Shown here: piece after piece, positions 1 to 6,015 of the stretch
Numbering within the stretch: the stretch's first letter is position 1
Layout of the letters: every line of letters begins with the position of its first letter
From: Saprospiraceae bacterium
Lineage (GTDB): Bacteria; Bacteroidota; Bacteroidia; Chitinophagales; Saprospiraceae
Length of the DNA stretch: 6,015 nucleotides
Assembly (NCBI GenBank): GCA_023300835.1
Contig: JALZVB010000284.1
Span: 1-6,015, forward strand
Direction: 5' to 3'
Notes under the pieces: model-generated
What the model saw: only the letters and a program-made list of their open reading frames with translations
Databases searched by the model: none
What the model was told of the DNA's origin: nothing
Position numbers and translations under genes: made by a program

Positions 1-1
1 A

Positions 2-91
2 GAAAATAACACTAAAAATGTAACTGTCGAAAAAATCATTCGAAACTTTAATGCAATGAAGACCGAGATGAACTTTACTGTGCAATTTTAA
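2..91 (+). CDS. C-terminal end of an upstream gene (partial)
   Basis: This frame is open from the left edge to a TAA at 89-91, giving 29 residues that end in ...MNFTVQF. The other two forward frames hit stops within the first 21 bases, so this is the only coding candidate. The codons look ordinary for the window. The last residues alternate polar and hydrophobic side chains and finish in Phe, as C-terminal strands of outer-membrane beta-barrels often do. That would fit an outer-membrane protein but is weak evidence from so few residues. The gene's identity is not recognisable. It lies 154 bp upstream of the PLP enzyme on the same strand, with no convincing terminator between them. A chance open frame of this length is possible in AT-rich DNA. 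Confidence 0.45.
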   Translation, partial: ENNTKNVTVEKIIRNFNAMKTEMNFTVQF

Positions 92-234
92 ATTAATAAA
101 CTAGGCAATAGTAAATGGTTGTTTGATTATCTATAGAGAGGTTTAATAATCTATTTGTAAAAACAAAAATCCTATATAAATCATAATCTATCTGTTCGTT
201 ACTAATTCTAATTAATATATCTTACCGCCATAAC

Positions 235-240
235 AAGGTG
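235..240 (+). promoter_or_regulatory. Shine-Dalgarno-like site of the PLP enzyme gene
   Basis: AAGGTG lies five bases before the ATG at 246. It is the clearest ribosome-binding site in the window; the other genes have only A/T-rich leaders. Its spacing supports the first ATG (246) over the in-frame ATG five codons later (261). Confidence 0.5.
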
Positions 241-245
241 AAAAC

Positions 246-2108
246 ATGGAAGACAACAAAATGCGTGATTATATAAAGGATGTATTAGAAAACATACCAG
301 CAGATTGGTTGAATCTAACAACGCATAGACTAGATATCTATGAGGAGAAATTGGCTAAAACGCAGTTTTTACAGCAATTTGAAGTCCTATATAATGATAA
401 TAACTCAACTACAACGGCACTCAGTGAATTGCCTACGGCTTTTGACTATATTAGATTGGGTCATCCGTTGTCTTGTTTGCTAGAATGGGGTATTGCTCAT
501 TTAAATAACCTCAAACCAAATAATGTTATTAGTTTTTCTTCTAAGACGATTGCTGTTTTGGCAATTCTAAGGAAAAATCTATTAGATAATAAAAGTACTC
601 AAATCTTATATACGGGTGAATTACCTGCTTATTTTGATGTTGACATTCTGAGGCAAACTTATGGGTATAAGTTTGAGTTAAGTAAAGTTGACGATGGAGA
701 AGCGATTTCTCCATTTGAAGGCAGTACTGTTTTTATTTCGGAAGAAGATAAAATTCGAAACTTTAATGTTGCTCCAAATATTGATTTTTTTATCAGTCTT
801 CATAATCAGCTGGGAAGTATCTTATTGGTGAATGGTGAAAAGAACGAGAGCTATATATCTGCTGTTCAACATGTCAGAAGGAGAGAGACAATTGCCATGA
901 CTCCTGCCAATTCCCTAACTGCCCTAAAGGTACTAGTAGAGCAGTCTTCTGTAGCGAATATGGAAAGCAGTGTAGATAGTAACAAAGCGCTTGTTTTAGA
1001 TTCCATCGCAGCAGTTACGGGTACAAATACAAAAGCCCTCTTGGGTTCAAGTGGACTTTCTATTCAGTATGCTATTATGATGGGACTGATTCATGATGCG
1101 CAAGAAAATCATAAAGGAAAGGCGATAAAAATTATTGTTCCTCCAAATTGTTACGGCGGAACTAATGACCAAGCCAGAAGGGTAGCCGCTTGTGTTGCGA
1201 ATGTTGCGGTTGTGGATCTGCCAGTAGATGGTGATAATAATATGGTCCAAAGTATTGATACTGTATTAACTAAGATAGCGCGAGAGGATGCTATCCCATA
1301 CATAATCGCTGAAATCCCTACGAACCCAAGAGTCGAAGTTCCAGACTTGATAAAGTTAAAAGCCGTATTAAGTAAAAAACGAAAAACGACAACTGGTGAC
1401 CAGGCTACTGATCCTGTATTTATTTTAGATCAAACCTTTTGTCCTAATGTGCTCTTTCTAGGTGAAGGTGAAATACTCTCTACTGTTAGAACTATTGCAT
1501 ATGTGAGTGGATCAAAATTCCCAAGTGGTGGACTGTGTACAGCCGGTTACTGTGTAGCCAATAAAATAGCAGAACCATTGATAGAAAAAGTAGAAATGCA
1601 CCTTAGACTCTGCGATAATGAAGCCACAGATCTTCAGATAGAATTGTTAGCGAAGCAATTGCCTTCTATGAAGAAAAGAATTGCTGATGCATATAAAAAT
1701 ACGCGTGAATTTGTAAACCACATCGTGGATTCTTTACCAGGAGCAAAAATAAACTTCGTTTCAGAGGAGTTAGCAGAAGAAGGTTTTACGCCATCTGTGT
1801 TTTCATTAGACTTACCTACCAAGGGTCATAATGATCAAGAAAGAGAAACTTACAAAAGAGAATTGAATCACAAATTGATCAACTCAATGATCTCAGAAAT
1901 TCCTAATGAAAGTAAGTTCTGTGTCAGTTACGGGCAGTTAAAAGGATGTTATTGGACGATACCTGCGACATCTACGCAAGGCACAACTAAAGAGGGTGAC
2001 AAGGATTATATTGTCCGCGTATCACTTGCTCCTGAAATGGATGTTGACCTTCATAAAAAAGTGTTTTCAGAATTTGTTGCGGGTATTGAACCCAAAGAAG
2101 TCGTGTAA
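246..2108 (+). CDS. Cys/Met metabolism PLP-dependent enzyme with long N-terminal extension (cystathionine gamma-synthase-like)
   Basis: This is a fold-type I, PLP-dependent enzyme of the family that includes cystathionine gamma-synthase, cystathionine beta/gamma-lyase and O-acetylhomoserine sulfhydrylase. It is probably cytoplasmic, as no signal peptide is seen. Family motifs appear in order: CYGGT (302-306, Tyr303 expected to stack on PLP), EIPTNP (356-361), LDQTF (394-398, Asp395 expected to hold the pyridine nitrogen), SGSKFPSGG (421-429, Lys424 the predicted Schiff-base lysine) and RVSLAPE (591-597, Arg591 a candidate substrate-carboxylate ligand). The catalytic core is therefore complete. 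Usual members have about 380-430 residues; this one has 620. The excess is N-terminal: residues 64-200 look like a degenerate first copy of the fold, including YIRLGHP (68-74), which resembles the family's YxRxxNP motif. Fungal Str2-type enzymes, as I recall them, are similarly long. The start at 246 has a Shine-Dalgarno-like AAGGTG. Which sulfur amino-acid reaction it catalyses cannot be told from sequence. Confidence 0.88.
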   Translation: MEDNKMRDYIKDVLENIPADWLNLTTHRLDIYEEKLAKTQFLQQFEVLYNDNNSTTTALSELPTAFDYIRLGHPLSCLLEWGIAHLNNLKPNNVISFSSKTIAVLAILRKNLLDNKSTQILYTGELPAYFDVDILRQTYGYKFELSKVDDGEAISPFEGSTVFISEEDKIRNFNVAPNIDFFISLHNQLGSILLVNGEKNESYISAVQHVRRRETIAMTPANSLTALKVLVEQSSVANMESSVDSNKALVLDSIAAVTGTNTKALLGSSGLSIQYAIMMGLIHDAQENHKGKAIKIIVPPNCYGGTNDQARRVAACVANVAVVDLPVDGDNNMVQSIDTVLTKIAREDAIPYIIAEIPTNPRVEVPDLIKLKAVLSKKRKTTTGDQATDPVFILDQTFCPNVLFLGEGEILSTVRTIAYVSGSKFPSGGLCTAGYCVANKIAEPLIEKVEMHLRLCDNEATDLQIELLAKQLPSMKKRIADAYKNTREFVNHIVDSLPGAKINFVSEELAEEGFTPSVFSLDLPTKGHNDQERETYKRELNHKLINSMISEIPNESKFCVSYGQLKGCYWTIPATSTQGTTKEGDKDYIVRVSLAPEMDVDLHKKVFSEFVAGIEPKEVV

Positions 2109-2203
2109 ACGTCTAGATTCTATTAAACTGCTTTTATTTAAGTCATTAAGGTGTACGCTATCCTTATTATTTGCGTCTATATTGTATAATATGATTTTAC
2201 ATT

Positions 2204-2769
2204 ATGGAGCAATTTAAACTTTACTGTATAATTTTGTTTTTAGCATTTTCTCCCGTTGAGATTTTTGCTCAAGAGAATTGTTTTTTATCAGATCCGCTAA
2301 TAAGTCAGATAGTCAGAATTATAGTAGCAAACAAGTTAGAGCCTACGATGATTATCCATTCATTTTTGGTCAATTAGATACTAATACTTGGGTGCTCATA
2401 GATGAAGACGCTAATGTTATTCCTGGTGCAGAGATTACGAATAGTCAAAAGTATATTAGGTTTCAGGTTTCTAAGCTGAAAGACTATATGTTCATGGGAA
2501 TAGAACAAAATCATATTTATACCGAAGAGGGTGAGTTGCTTTTCAGCTTTGATAAAGACAAAGAGTTAGCTCAAATAATAAGAGATGGCAATGAAATTGA
2601 AAACGCTTACTTTGTAATTAAACCATTTGATTATAAAGCGAGTAAAGAGAAGGGGTTTGATGTTTATAACTGCCTATTCAAAAGCTACAAATATGTCCGT
2701 ATTAATAGTTTTGGCCAAATGGAGTTTGAACAAGATGAGAGGAAATACTTTTTAGGTTTGCCTCGATAA
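2204..2769 (+). CDS. Small secreted protein of unknown function, split by a -1 frameshift at T TTT TTA
   Basis: An ATG at 2204 opens a frame with a clear signal peptide: MEQFKLYC, a hydrophobic stretch, then ...EIFA|QEN, with predicted cleavage near residues 22/23. That frame stops at TAG 2375-2377 after 57 codons. The remaining protein is in the -1 frame, open from 2260 to TAA 2767-2769. The frames join at 2281-2287, T TTT TTA; a -1 slip there, or one missing T, gives a continuous protein of about 188 residues. The body frame has no ATG until about 2488. A TTG at 2278 is available, but starting there would lose the signal peptide. The body is not recognised. The segment around NTWVLIDEDANVIPG faintly resembles WG-type repeats, which is not enough for a family call. 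The protein is probably periplasmic or surface-exposed. The gene lies 95 bp after the PLP enzyme gene and has no evident Shine-Dalgarno. It could be a pseudogene, a sequencing error in the T run, or a programmed-frameshift gene. Confidence 0.6.
2281..2287 (+). other. Slippery heptamer T TTT TTA at the frame junction
   Basis: In the signal-peptide frame the codons here are TTT (2282-2284) and TTA (2285-2287), preceded by T2281. This is exactly the X XXY YYZ form used for -1 frameshifting, and the same heptamer as HIV-1 gag-pol. Slipping back one base makes ATC at 2287 the next codon, in the long downstream frame. I saw no strong stem-loop or pseudoknot 5-9 bases downstream; the best is a 4-bp GCTA/TAGC pairing. 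There is no Shine-Dalgarno-like stimulator at the usual distance upstream. The junction itself is visible in the sequence; its use is inference. Confidence 0.4.
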
Positions 2770-2774
2770 GAGAA

Positions 2775-2818
2775 TTATTTCTACAGACTAGCACAGGACA
2801 AGCTTGTCTGCAGAATAA
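2775..2818. terminator. Bidirectional terminator-like hairpin between convergent genes
   Basis: The left arm at 2775-2788 (TTATTTCTACAGAC) pairs with the right arm at 2806-2818 (GTCTGCAGAATAA), with one bulged T and one A-C mismatch, around a 17-base loop. The hairpin fills the 51-bp gap between the stop of the secreted-protein gene (2769) and the stop of the convergent receptor gene (2821), the expected place for a shared terminator. A 12-base perfect palindrome (GACAAGCTTGTC, 2797-2808) overlaps the loop and right arm and could form a competing fold. The U-tract is poor on both strands, so termination efficiency is uncertain. Confidence 0.5.
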
Positions 2819-2820
2819 CC

Positions 2821-5175
2821 TTACCTCCTACGACCAGAAAACTGCATGGCCTCACCTTTTCCGAAACTGTAACTATAACCTAATGTTATAAATCGTCCTC
2901 TCTGGCTAGATGAAAATATAAATAGATCTTCTTGATCTATAGTTACTTGTCTGACCCTAGAGGCAAAGATATCTCTGACACTAAAATTAAGAACACTTTT
3001 GCCACCTTTCAACTTATACTTCAATCCAAAATCTGCATAGAGGTTGTCGGATTGTATACCTTGTATCGTCTGTACTTCTGACTCATATCTTCCTGTAACT
3101 TCAACATCTAATGCTTTTGAAACCTTATATTTGGAAGACAATTTTCCGAACCATTGATTGGCTGTGAAATCAAAATTTTGATCACTGAGTTCTCCTTCTC
3201 TTATAAATAAATTATAGTTGGCATCACCATTGAAAACAAGTTTCTTGGATGGGGAATATTTGAAATTGGCTTCGATACCAGGCGCTTTATTAGTACCTAT
3301 ATTGAGTGGTCGCCAGAAATTAACACCATCTTCAAAATTAGAAACTCTATCTATCTTATCTGTTGTATAGCGATAGTAAATATTTGAATTGAAGGAAATT
3401 TTATCAAGGATGAATATAACTCCAGCTTCATAACTATCTGTATATTCAGGTAATAGATTTGGGTTTCCTACTCTTATATTAAAGTTGTTTCTGATATTGA
3501 AAAATGGATTGAGGTCCCATAACCTGGGTCTGAATATCCTTCTAGAATATCCGGCTTGAAAAGAAATGTTATCCGTAAACTTATAAGATCCGTGAAACGA
3601 TGGAAATAAATTAGTGAAATTCTGATCGTTGCTTTCTGACGTATTAACTAAAAAAGTACGTAAGTCTGTATTCTCTACCCTGAGCCCTACTTTTATACCC
3701 CAGGCACTTCTCTCATATGCTGCAGTAGAATATACGCCAAGTACATTCTGGTCATACTCAAAAACATTGGTAAAGGATTCATCAACTACAAATTCTCCAA
3801 AACTGTCTTCGTTCCTTACTTCATAATCATTACTTACATTATTTATAAGATATTGGGCTCCTGATTCTAATGTCCACTTTTTATTCACAGGTATAGTATA
3901 ATCCAGGTTGAAAGTATATTTTCCTTCATCAAAATTAGTAGCTGTACGTTGTGCAGGTTGATTATTAACACCTTGTATGAAATCATTGGTAAACGTAGAT
4001 GACTGATCTTTGCCGAAGTACCTCCCTATTGCACTGAAAAGTAATTGATGCTCTTTGTTATCTTGAAACTCTCTTTTGTATTGTAGTTCGTATTGTAGTT
4101 TAGGATTAGTAGCATCTGTTTCTTCTCTTCTATTCCACTCACTGAGAAGCTGACCTTGATCACTGAATTGGAATGTCGTTTCTGAAGGTTGGTCCTCTAC
4201 CTCATACTTAAGACTTCCTGATAGTGTCAGAACATTAAGTGGATTGATATAGTAATCAGCCCCTAAGTTAAAATTATAAAATATTTCATTTCTAAACTCC
4301 TCACCTATTGAAGATACCTCAGTACCATTCAAGATGTCACGATTAATGTTTTCCGTATCAGTAGGTAATTCTCTGTAACCCATTCCGGCTTGACTGAAAA
4401 CATTAAACTTCTCAGAGCGGCGATTCATGCTCAAGCCTACACTATGATTATGGGGATAGCCCGTGTTTATTGAAACAGATCCATTCGTACCTTTCTTCTC
4501 ACTTTTCTTCAAGATAATATTGATGATACCCGCTGTACCTTCTGCCTCATACTTAGCGGAGGGATTGGTAATCACTTCAACTTTTTCCATCATTTCTGCT
4601 GTAATGGTTCCTAGTGCATTACTGGAGTCATCAGACAATATTGAAGGTTTACCGTTGATAAGAATCTGTACACCACTAGACCCTCTCAGTGATACATCAC
4701 CCTCCACATTTACATTTACGGATGGTACATTGTTAAGTACATCGAGTGCACTGGCGCCTGAAGAACTGAGATCACTTCCTACATTGAATACTCTTTTGTC
4801 AAGTTTGAATTCTGTTGTAGATCTTTCTGCTGACACCACAACCTCTTCGAGGACTTCAGAATCTTCACCCATATAAATATCACCTAACTGCACACGGTTA
4901 TTCTGAAACTTTAAGTCTCGTATGATTTTCGTCTCTAATCCGATAAAACTCAACTCTAAATATACCGCATCAATTGTAATGTCGATACTGAATTGGCCTC
5001 CATTCTCAGTTGTAATACCATGGACAAGTTCGTCATCAGCGTTTTGTTTTGCTAATACAGTTACAAAATCTATCGGTGTCGCAGAAGACGCTTCCACAAC
5101 TCTACCTTCTATAACGTATTGGGCATTGAGTTGTAGGACTAGAAACAAAACAAATAATGTGAGCACTGTTCTCAT
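2821..5175 (-). CDS. TonB-dependent receptor, outer-membrane beta-barrel family
   Basis: This 784-residue outer-membrane receptor is expected to take up a ligand with energy from TonB-ExbBD; the substrate cannot be predicted. Residues 1-18 are a signal peptide (MRTVLTLFVLFLVLQLNA) cleaved before Gln19. Residues 20-103 form a carboxypeptidase-regulatory-like beta-sandwich (VIEGRVVEASSATPIDFVTV start, then an LSFIGLET-type strand). A TonB-box-like EEVVVSAERS follows at 110-119. The plug domain, about 125-225, contains ALDVLNNVPSVNV, VSLRGSSGVQILINGKPS and NPSAKYEAEGTAGIINIILKK in pieces typical of the family. The rest is the barrel, with the diagnostic SRRIFRPRLWDLNPFF and GNPNLLPEYTDSYE segments. 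The C-terminus adds a short basic tail (FSGRRR) after the last strand. Length is normal for the family and I see no interruption. The start at 5175 places the signal peptide at the N-terminus; the leader is A-rich with no Shine-Dalgarno, as is common in Bacteroidota. It converges on the secreted-protein gene and diverges from the lipoprotein gene. Confidence 0.93.
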   Translation of the reverse strand: MRTVLTLFVLFLVLQLNAQYVIEGRVVEASSATPIDFVTVLAKQNADDELVHGITTENGGQFSIDITIDAVYLELSFIGLETKIIRDLKFQNNRVQLGDIYMGEDSEVLEEVVVSAERSTTEFKLDKRVFNVGSDLSSSGASALDVLNNVPSVNVNVEGDVSLRGSSGVQILINGKPSILSDDSSNALGTITAEMMEKVEVITNPSAKYEAEGTAGIINIILKKSEKKGTNGSVSINTGYPHNHSVGLSMNRRSEKFNVFSQAGMGYRELPTDTENINRDILNGTEVSSIGEEFRNEIFYNFNLGADYYINPLNVLTLSGSLKYEVEDQPSETTFQFSDQGQLLSEWNRREETDATNPKLQYELQYKREFQDNKEHQLLFSAIGRYFGKDQSSTFTNDFIQGVNNQPAQRTATNFDEGKYTFNLDYTIPVNKKWTLESGAQYLINNVSNDYEVRNEDSFGEFVVDESFTNVFEYDQNVLGVYSTAAYERSAWGIKVGLRVENTDLRTFLVNTSESNDQNFTNLFPSFHGSYKFTDNISFQAGYSRRIFRPRLWDLNPFFNIRNNFNIRVGNPNLLPEYTDSYEAGVIFILDKISFNSNIYYRYTTDKIDRVSNFEDGVNFWRPLNIGTNKAPGIEANFKYSPSKKLVFNGDANYNLFIREGELSDQNFDFTANQWFGKLSSKYKVSKALDVEVTGRYESEVQTIQGIQSDNLYADFGLKYKLKGGKSVLNFSVRDIFASRVRQVTIDQEDLFIFSSSQRGRFITLGYSYSFGKGEAMQFSGRRR

Positions 5176-5280
5176 TCTGCGTTTTATTAAATCATCAAAT
5201 AATCACAAAGAACTGCTTTTGAGAGGTTAAAAAACAATAATTCATTTAAATAATTTAGAGCAATTGAGTTTCAGTGATAA

Positions 5281-5295
5281 CTGTGATCAGCACAG
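5281..5295. repeat. Small perfect dyad in the divergent intergenic region
   Basis: CTGTG-ATCAG-CACAG is a perfect 5-bp inverted repeat with a 5-base spacer, in the 228-bp region between the divergent receptor and lipoprotein genes. The second half overlaps a larger imperfect inverted repeat: CAGAAACAA (5293-5301) against TTGTGTTCTG (5323-5332), with a one-base bulge. Either could be an operator or a hairpin in a leader transcript. No known regulator site is matched with confidence, and short dyads occur by chance in AT-rich DNA. Confidence 0.25.
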
Positions 5296-5346
5296 AAACA
5301 ATAGCTTTGCTTTAACAAAACTTTGTGTTCTGATTTAACAAGTCAT

Positions 5347-5378
5347 TTTGTCTAGGTCTATTATTGTAGTTAAATTCA
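5347..5378 (+). promoter_or_regulatory. Candidate Bacteroidota-type promoter for the lipoprotein gene
   Basis: TTTG at 5347-5350 is followed after 20 bases by TAAATTCA at 5371-5378. The spacing fits the Bacteroidota primary-sigma pattern (TTTG at -33, TAnnTTTG at -7), but the -7 box matches only the TA and the first two T bases. If real, transcription would start roughly 15-20 bases before the ATG at 5404, giving a very short leader. Confidence 0.25.
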
Positions 5379-5403
5379 TGCTGATCAATTATAACCATGG
5401 ATT

Positions 5404-6015
5404 ATGGTAAGACGAAGCCTCTTTTATTTTCTTGTAGCATTCTCGATTAGCTCATGTGCAACCTCAACAAAAGCACTAGAAAAAGGCCAATACAACAAGG
5501 CCATAAGAATTGCTAAATCTGATTTGAAAAAAGGCAAAAATGTAGCTGAAAGTATTTCTATTCTAAATGCAGCAAGCAACCAAGTCGTAGATCAAGCAAT
5601 CGCAGAAAATCAGCCAAAACTAGAAAGTCCTGAAGTCAATGACTGGATCAAAGTGCAAACCAACTTTTATACAATACTTGAAAATATCGGCGAAGCCAAT
5701 CAACTGTCAAAAGGAAACGTGTCAGAACCATACGACAAACTCTGTGAGCAAAAAAGTGTCCTTGATTACAGAATAGCAGATCATTTCTATCAGGAAGGAG
5801 CAGTGTTTCTAGATACATATCATACCAAAAAACAAAAACTAGATGCAAGGGAAGCATATGAAAAGTATAAAAAATCACTAGACTATAGCGGAGATAAGTA
5901 CTTTCCAGATATCATTGACAAGATAGCGGATTGCATAGCCTACGGGAGAGTATATTATAAGTCTTACGATTACAATCCTGGTCATACCATTTTCTTCAAG
6001 CCTCTTCCTAAAGAT
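5404..6015 (+). CDS. Lipoprotein with TPR-like helices (partial, runs off the right edge)
   Basis: The frame is open from ATG 5404 to the window end, 204 codons with no stop. The N-terminus MVRRSLFYFLVAFSISSC is a lipoprotein signal peptide: two arginines, a hydrophobic core and the lipobox ISSC, so Cys18 should be lipidated. The residues after Cys18 (ATSTK) lack the acidic surface-export signal described in some Bacteroidota, so periplasmic facing is a mild preference only. The mature part is helical and Lys/Glu-rich. Residues about 24-43 (ALEKGQYNKAIRIAK) and 147-160 (DAREAYEKYKKSLD) look like tetratricopeptide-repeat helices, which suggests a protein-binding scaffold. The family is not recognised. 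An ATG at 5397 is out of frame and stops after 17 codons, so 5404 is the likely start; no Shine-Dalgarno is seen. It diverges from the TonB-dependent receptor gene across 228 bp. Confidence 0.8.
   Translation, partial: MVRRSLFYFLVAFSISSCATSTKALEKGQYNKAIRIAKSDLKKGKNVAESISILNAASNQVVDQAIAENQPKLESPEVNDWIKVQTNFYTILENIGEANQLSKGNVSEPYDKLCEQKSVLDYRIADHFYQEGAVFLDTYHTKKQKLDAREAYEKYKKSLDYSGDKYFPDIIDKIADCIAYGRVYYKSYDYNPGHTIFFKPLPKD

Noticed and set aside
122..157. TTTG (122-125) and TCTATTTG (150-157) as a promoter for the PLP enzyme gene
   Set aside because: The spacer is 24 bases, longer than the usual range for Bacteroidota promoters, and the -7 box has a mismatch at its conserved A. AT-rich DNA gives many such partial matches.
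154..167. TTTGT-AAAA-ACAAA hairpin before the PLP enzyme gene
   Set aside because: It is a five-base-pair, mostly A/T stem with no T-run after it, too weak to call a terminator or riboswitch. No SAM-riboswitch-like pattern was recognised in 92-245.
71..2235. AACTTTACTGT followed by AATTTT at 71-89 and again at 2217-2235, with two mismatches
   Set aside because: The two copies are read in different codon phases and in unrelated protein contexts, and the sequence is simple and AT-rich. Chance is the better explanation.
2278..2769. An independent gene starting at TTG 2278
   Set aside because: The start would be non-ATG, the AAGAGA before it is too close to act as a ribosome-binding site, and the protein would lack the signal peptide encoded just upstream. 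A frame-shifted single gene from 2204 explains more.
4463..5230. Plus-strand open frames of 137 and 102 codons inside and across the start of the receptor gene
   Set aside because: They are antisense to strongly recognisable receptor domains, are Ser/Thr-rich as expected of a mirror frame, and have no family features.
5176..5260. Minus-strand promoter for the receptor gene
   Set aside because: Several TTG and CTTTG/ATTTG pieces are present upstream of 5175, but no pair combines acceptable spacing with a good TAnnTTTG box.
5648..5878. Minus-strand open frame of 76 codons
   Set aside because: It is antisense to the lipoprotein frame, which has a signal peptide and lipobox. The antisense product has no recognisable features.

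Overview
The window looks like a chromosomal segment of a Bacteroidota bacterium (flavobacterial, cytophagal or saprospiral type). The evidence is an AT-rich composition, signal peptides ending in ...A|Q, mostly weak Shine-Dalgarno sites, and a TonB-dependent receptor with an N-terminal carboxypeptidase-regulatory-like domain and an OMP_b-brl_3-type barrel, a family concentrated in that phylum. No RNA gene, IS element, CRISPR array or phage gene was seen.

Layout from left to right. Positions 2-91 are the last 29 codons of an upstream + strand gene, followed by a 154-bp gap. Positions 246-2108 (+) encode a 620-residue PLP-dependent enzyme of the Cys/Met metabolism (cystathionine gamma-synthase-like) family. 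It is about 200 residues longer than usual, and the extra N-terminal part reads like a degenerate first copy of the same fold. After 95 bp, 2204-2769 (+) is a small secreted protein of unknown function. Its signal peptide and body lie in two different frames that meet exactly at T TTT TTA, a classical -1 slippery heptamer. A hairpin in the 51-bp gap at 2770-2820 separates it from the convergent TonB-dependent receptor at 2821-5175 (-). A 228-bp divergent intergenic region with small dyads follows, and then a + strand lipoprotein gene starting at 5404 runs off the right edge.

There is little evidence that these genes form one pathway. The PLP enzyme and the small secreted protein are co-directional and could be co-transcribed. 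The receptor and the lipoprotein are divergent and share a control region; both are predicted envelope proteins. The two points most worth following up are the apparent frameshift at the slippery site and the duplicated or split architecture of the PLP enzyme. I do not see a clearly new multi-gene system.
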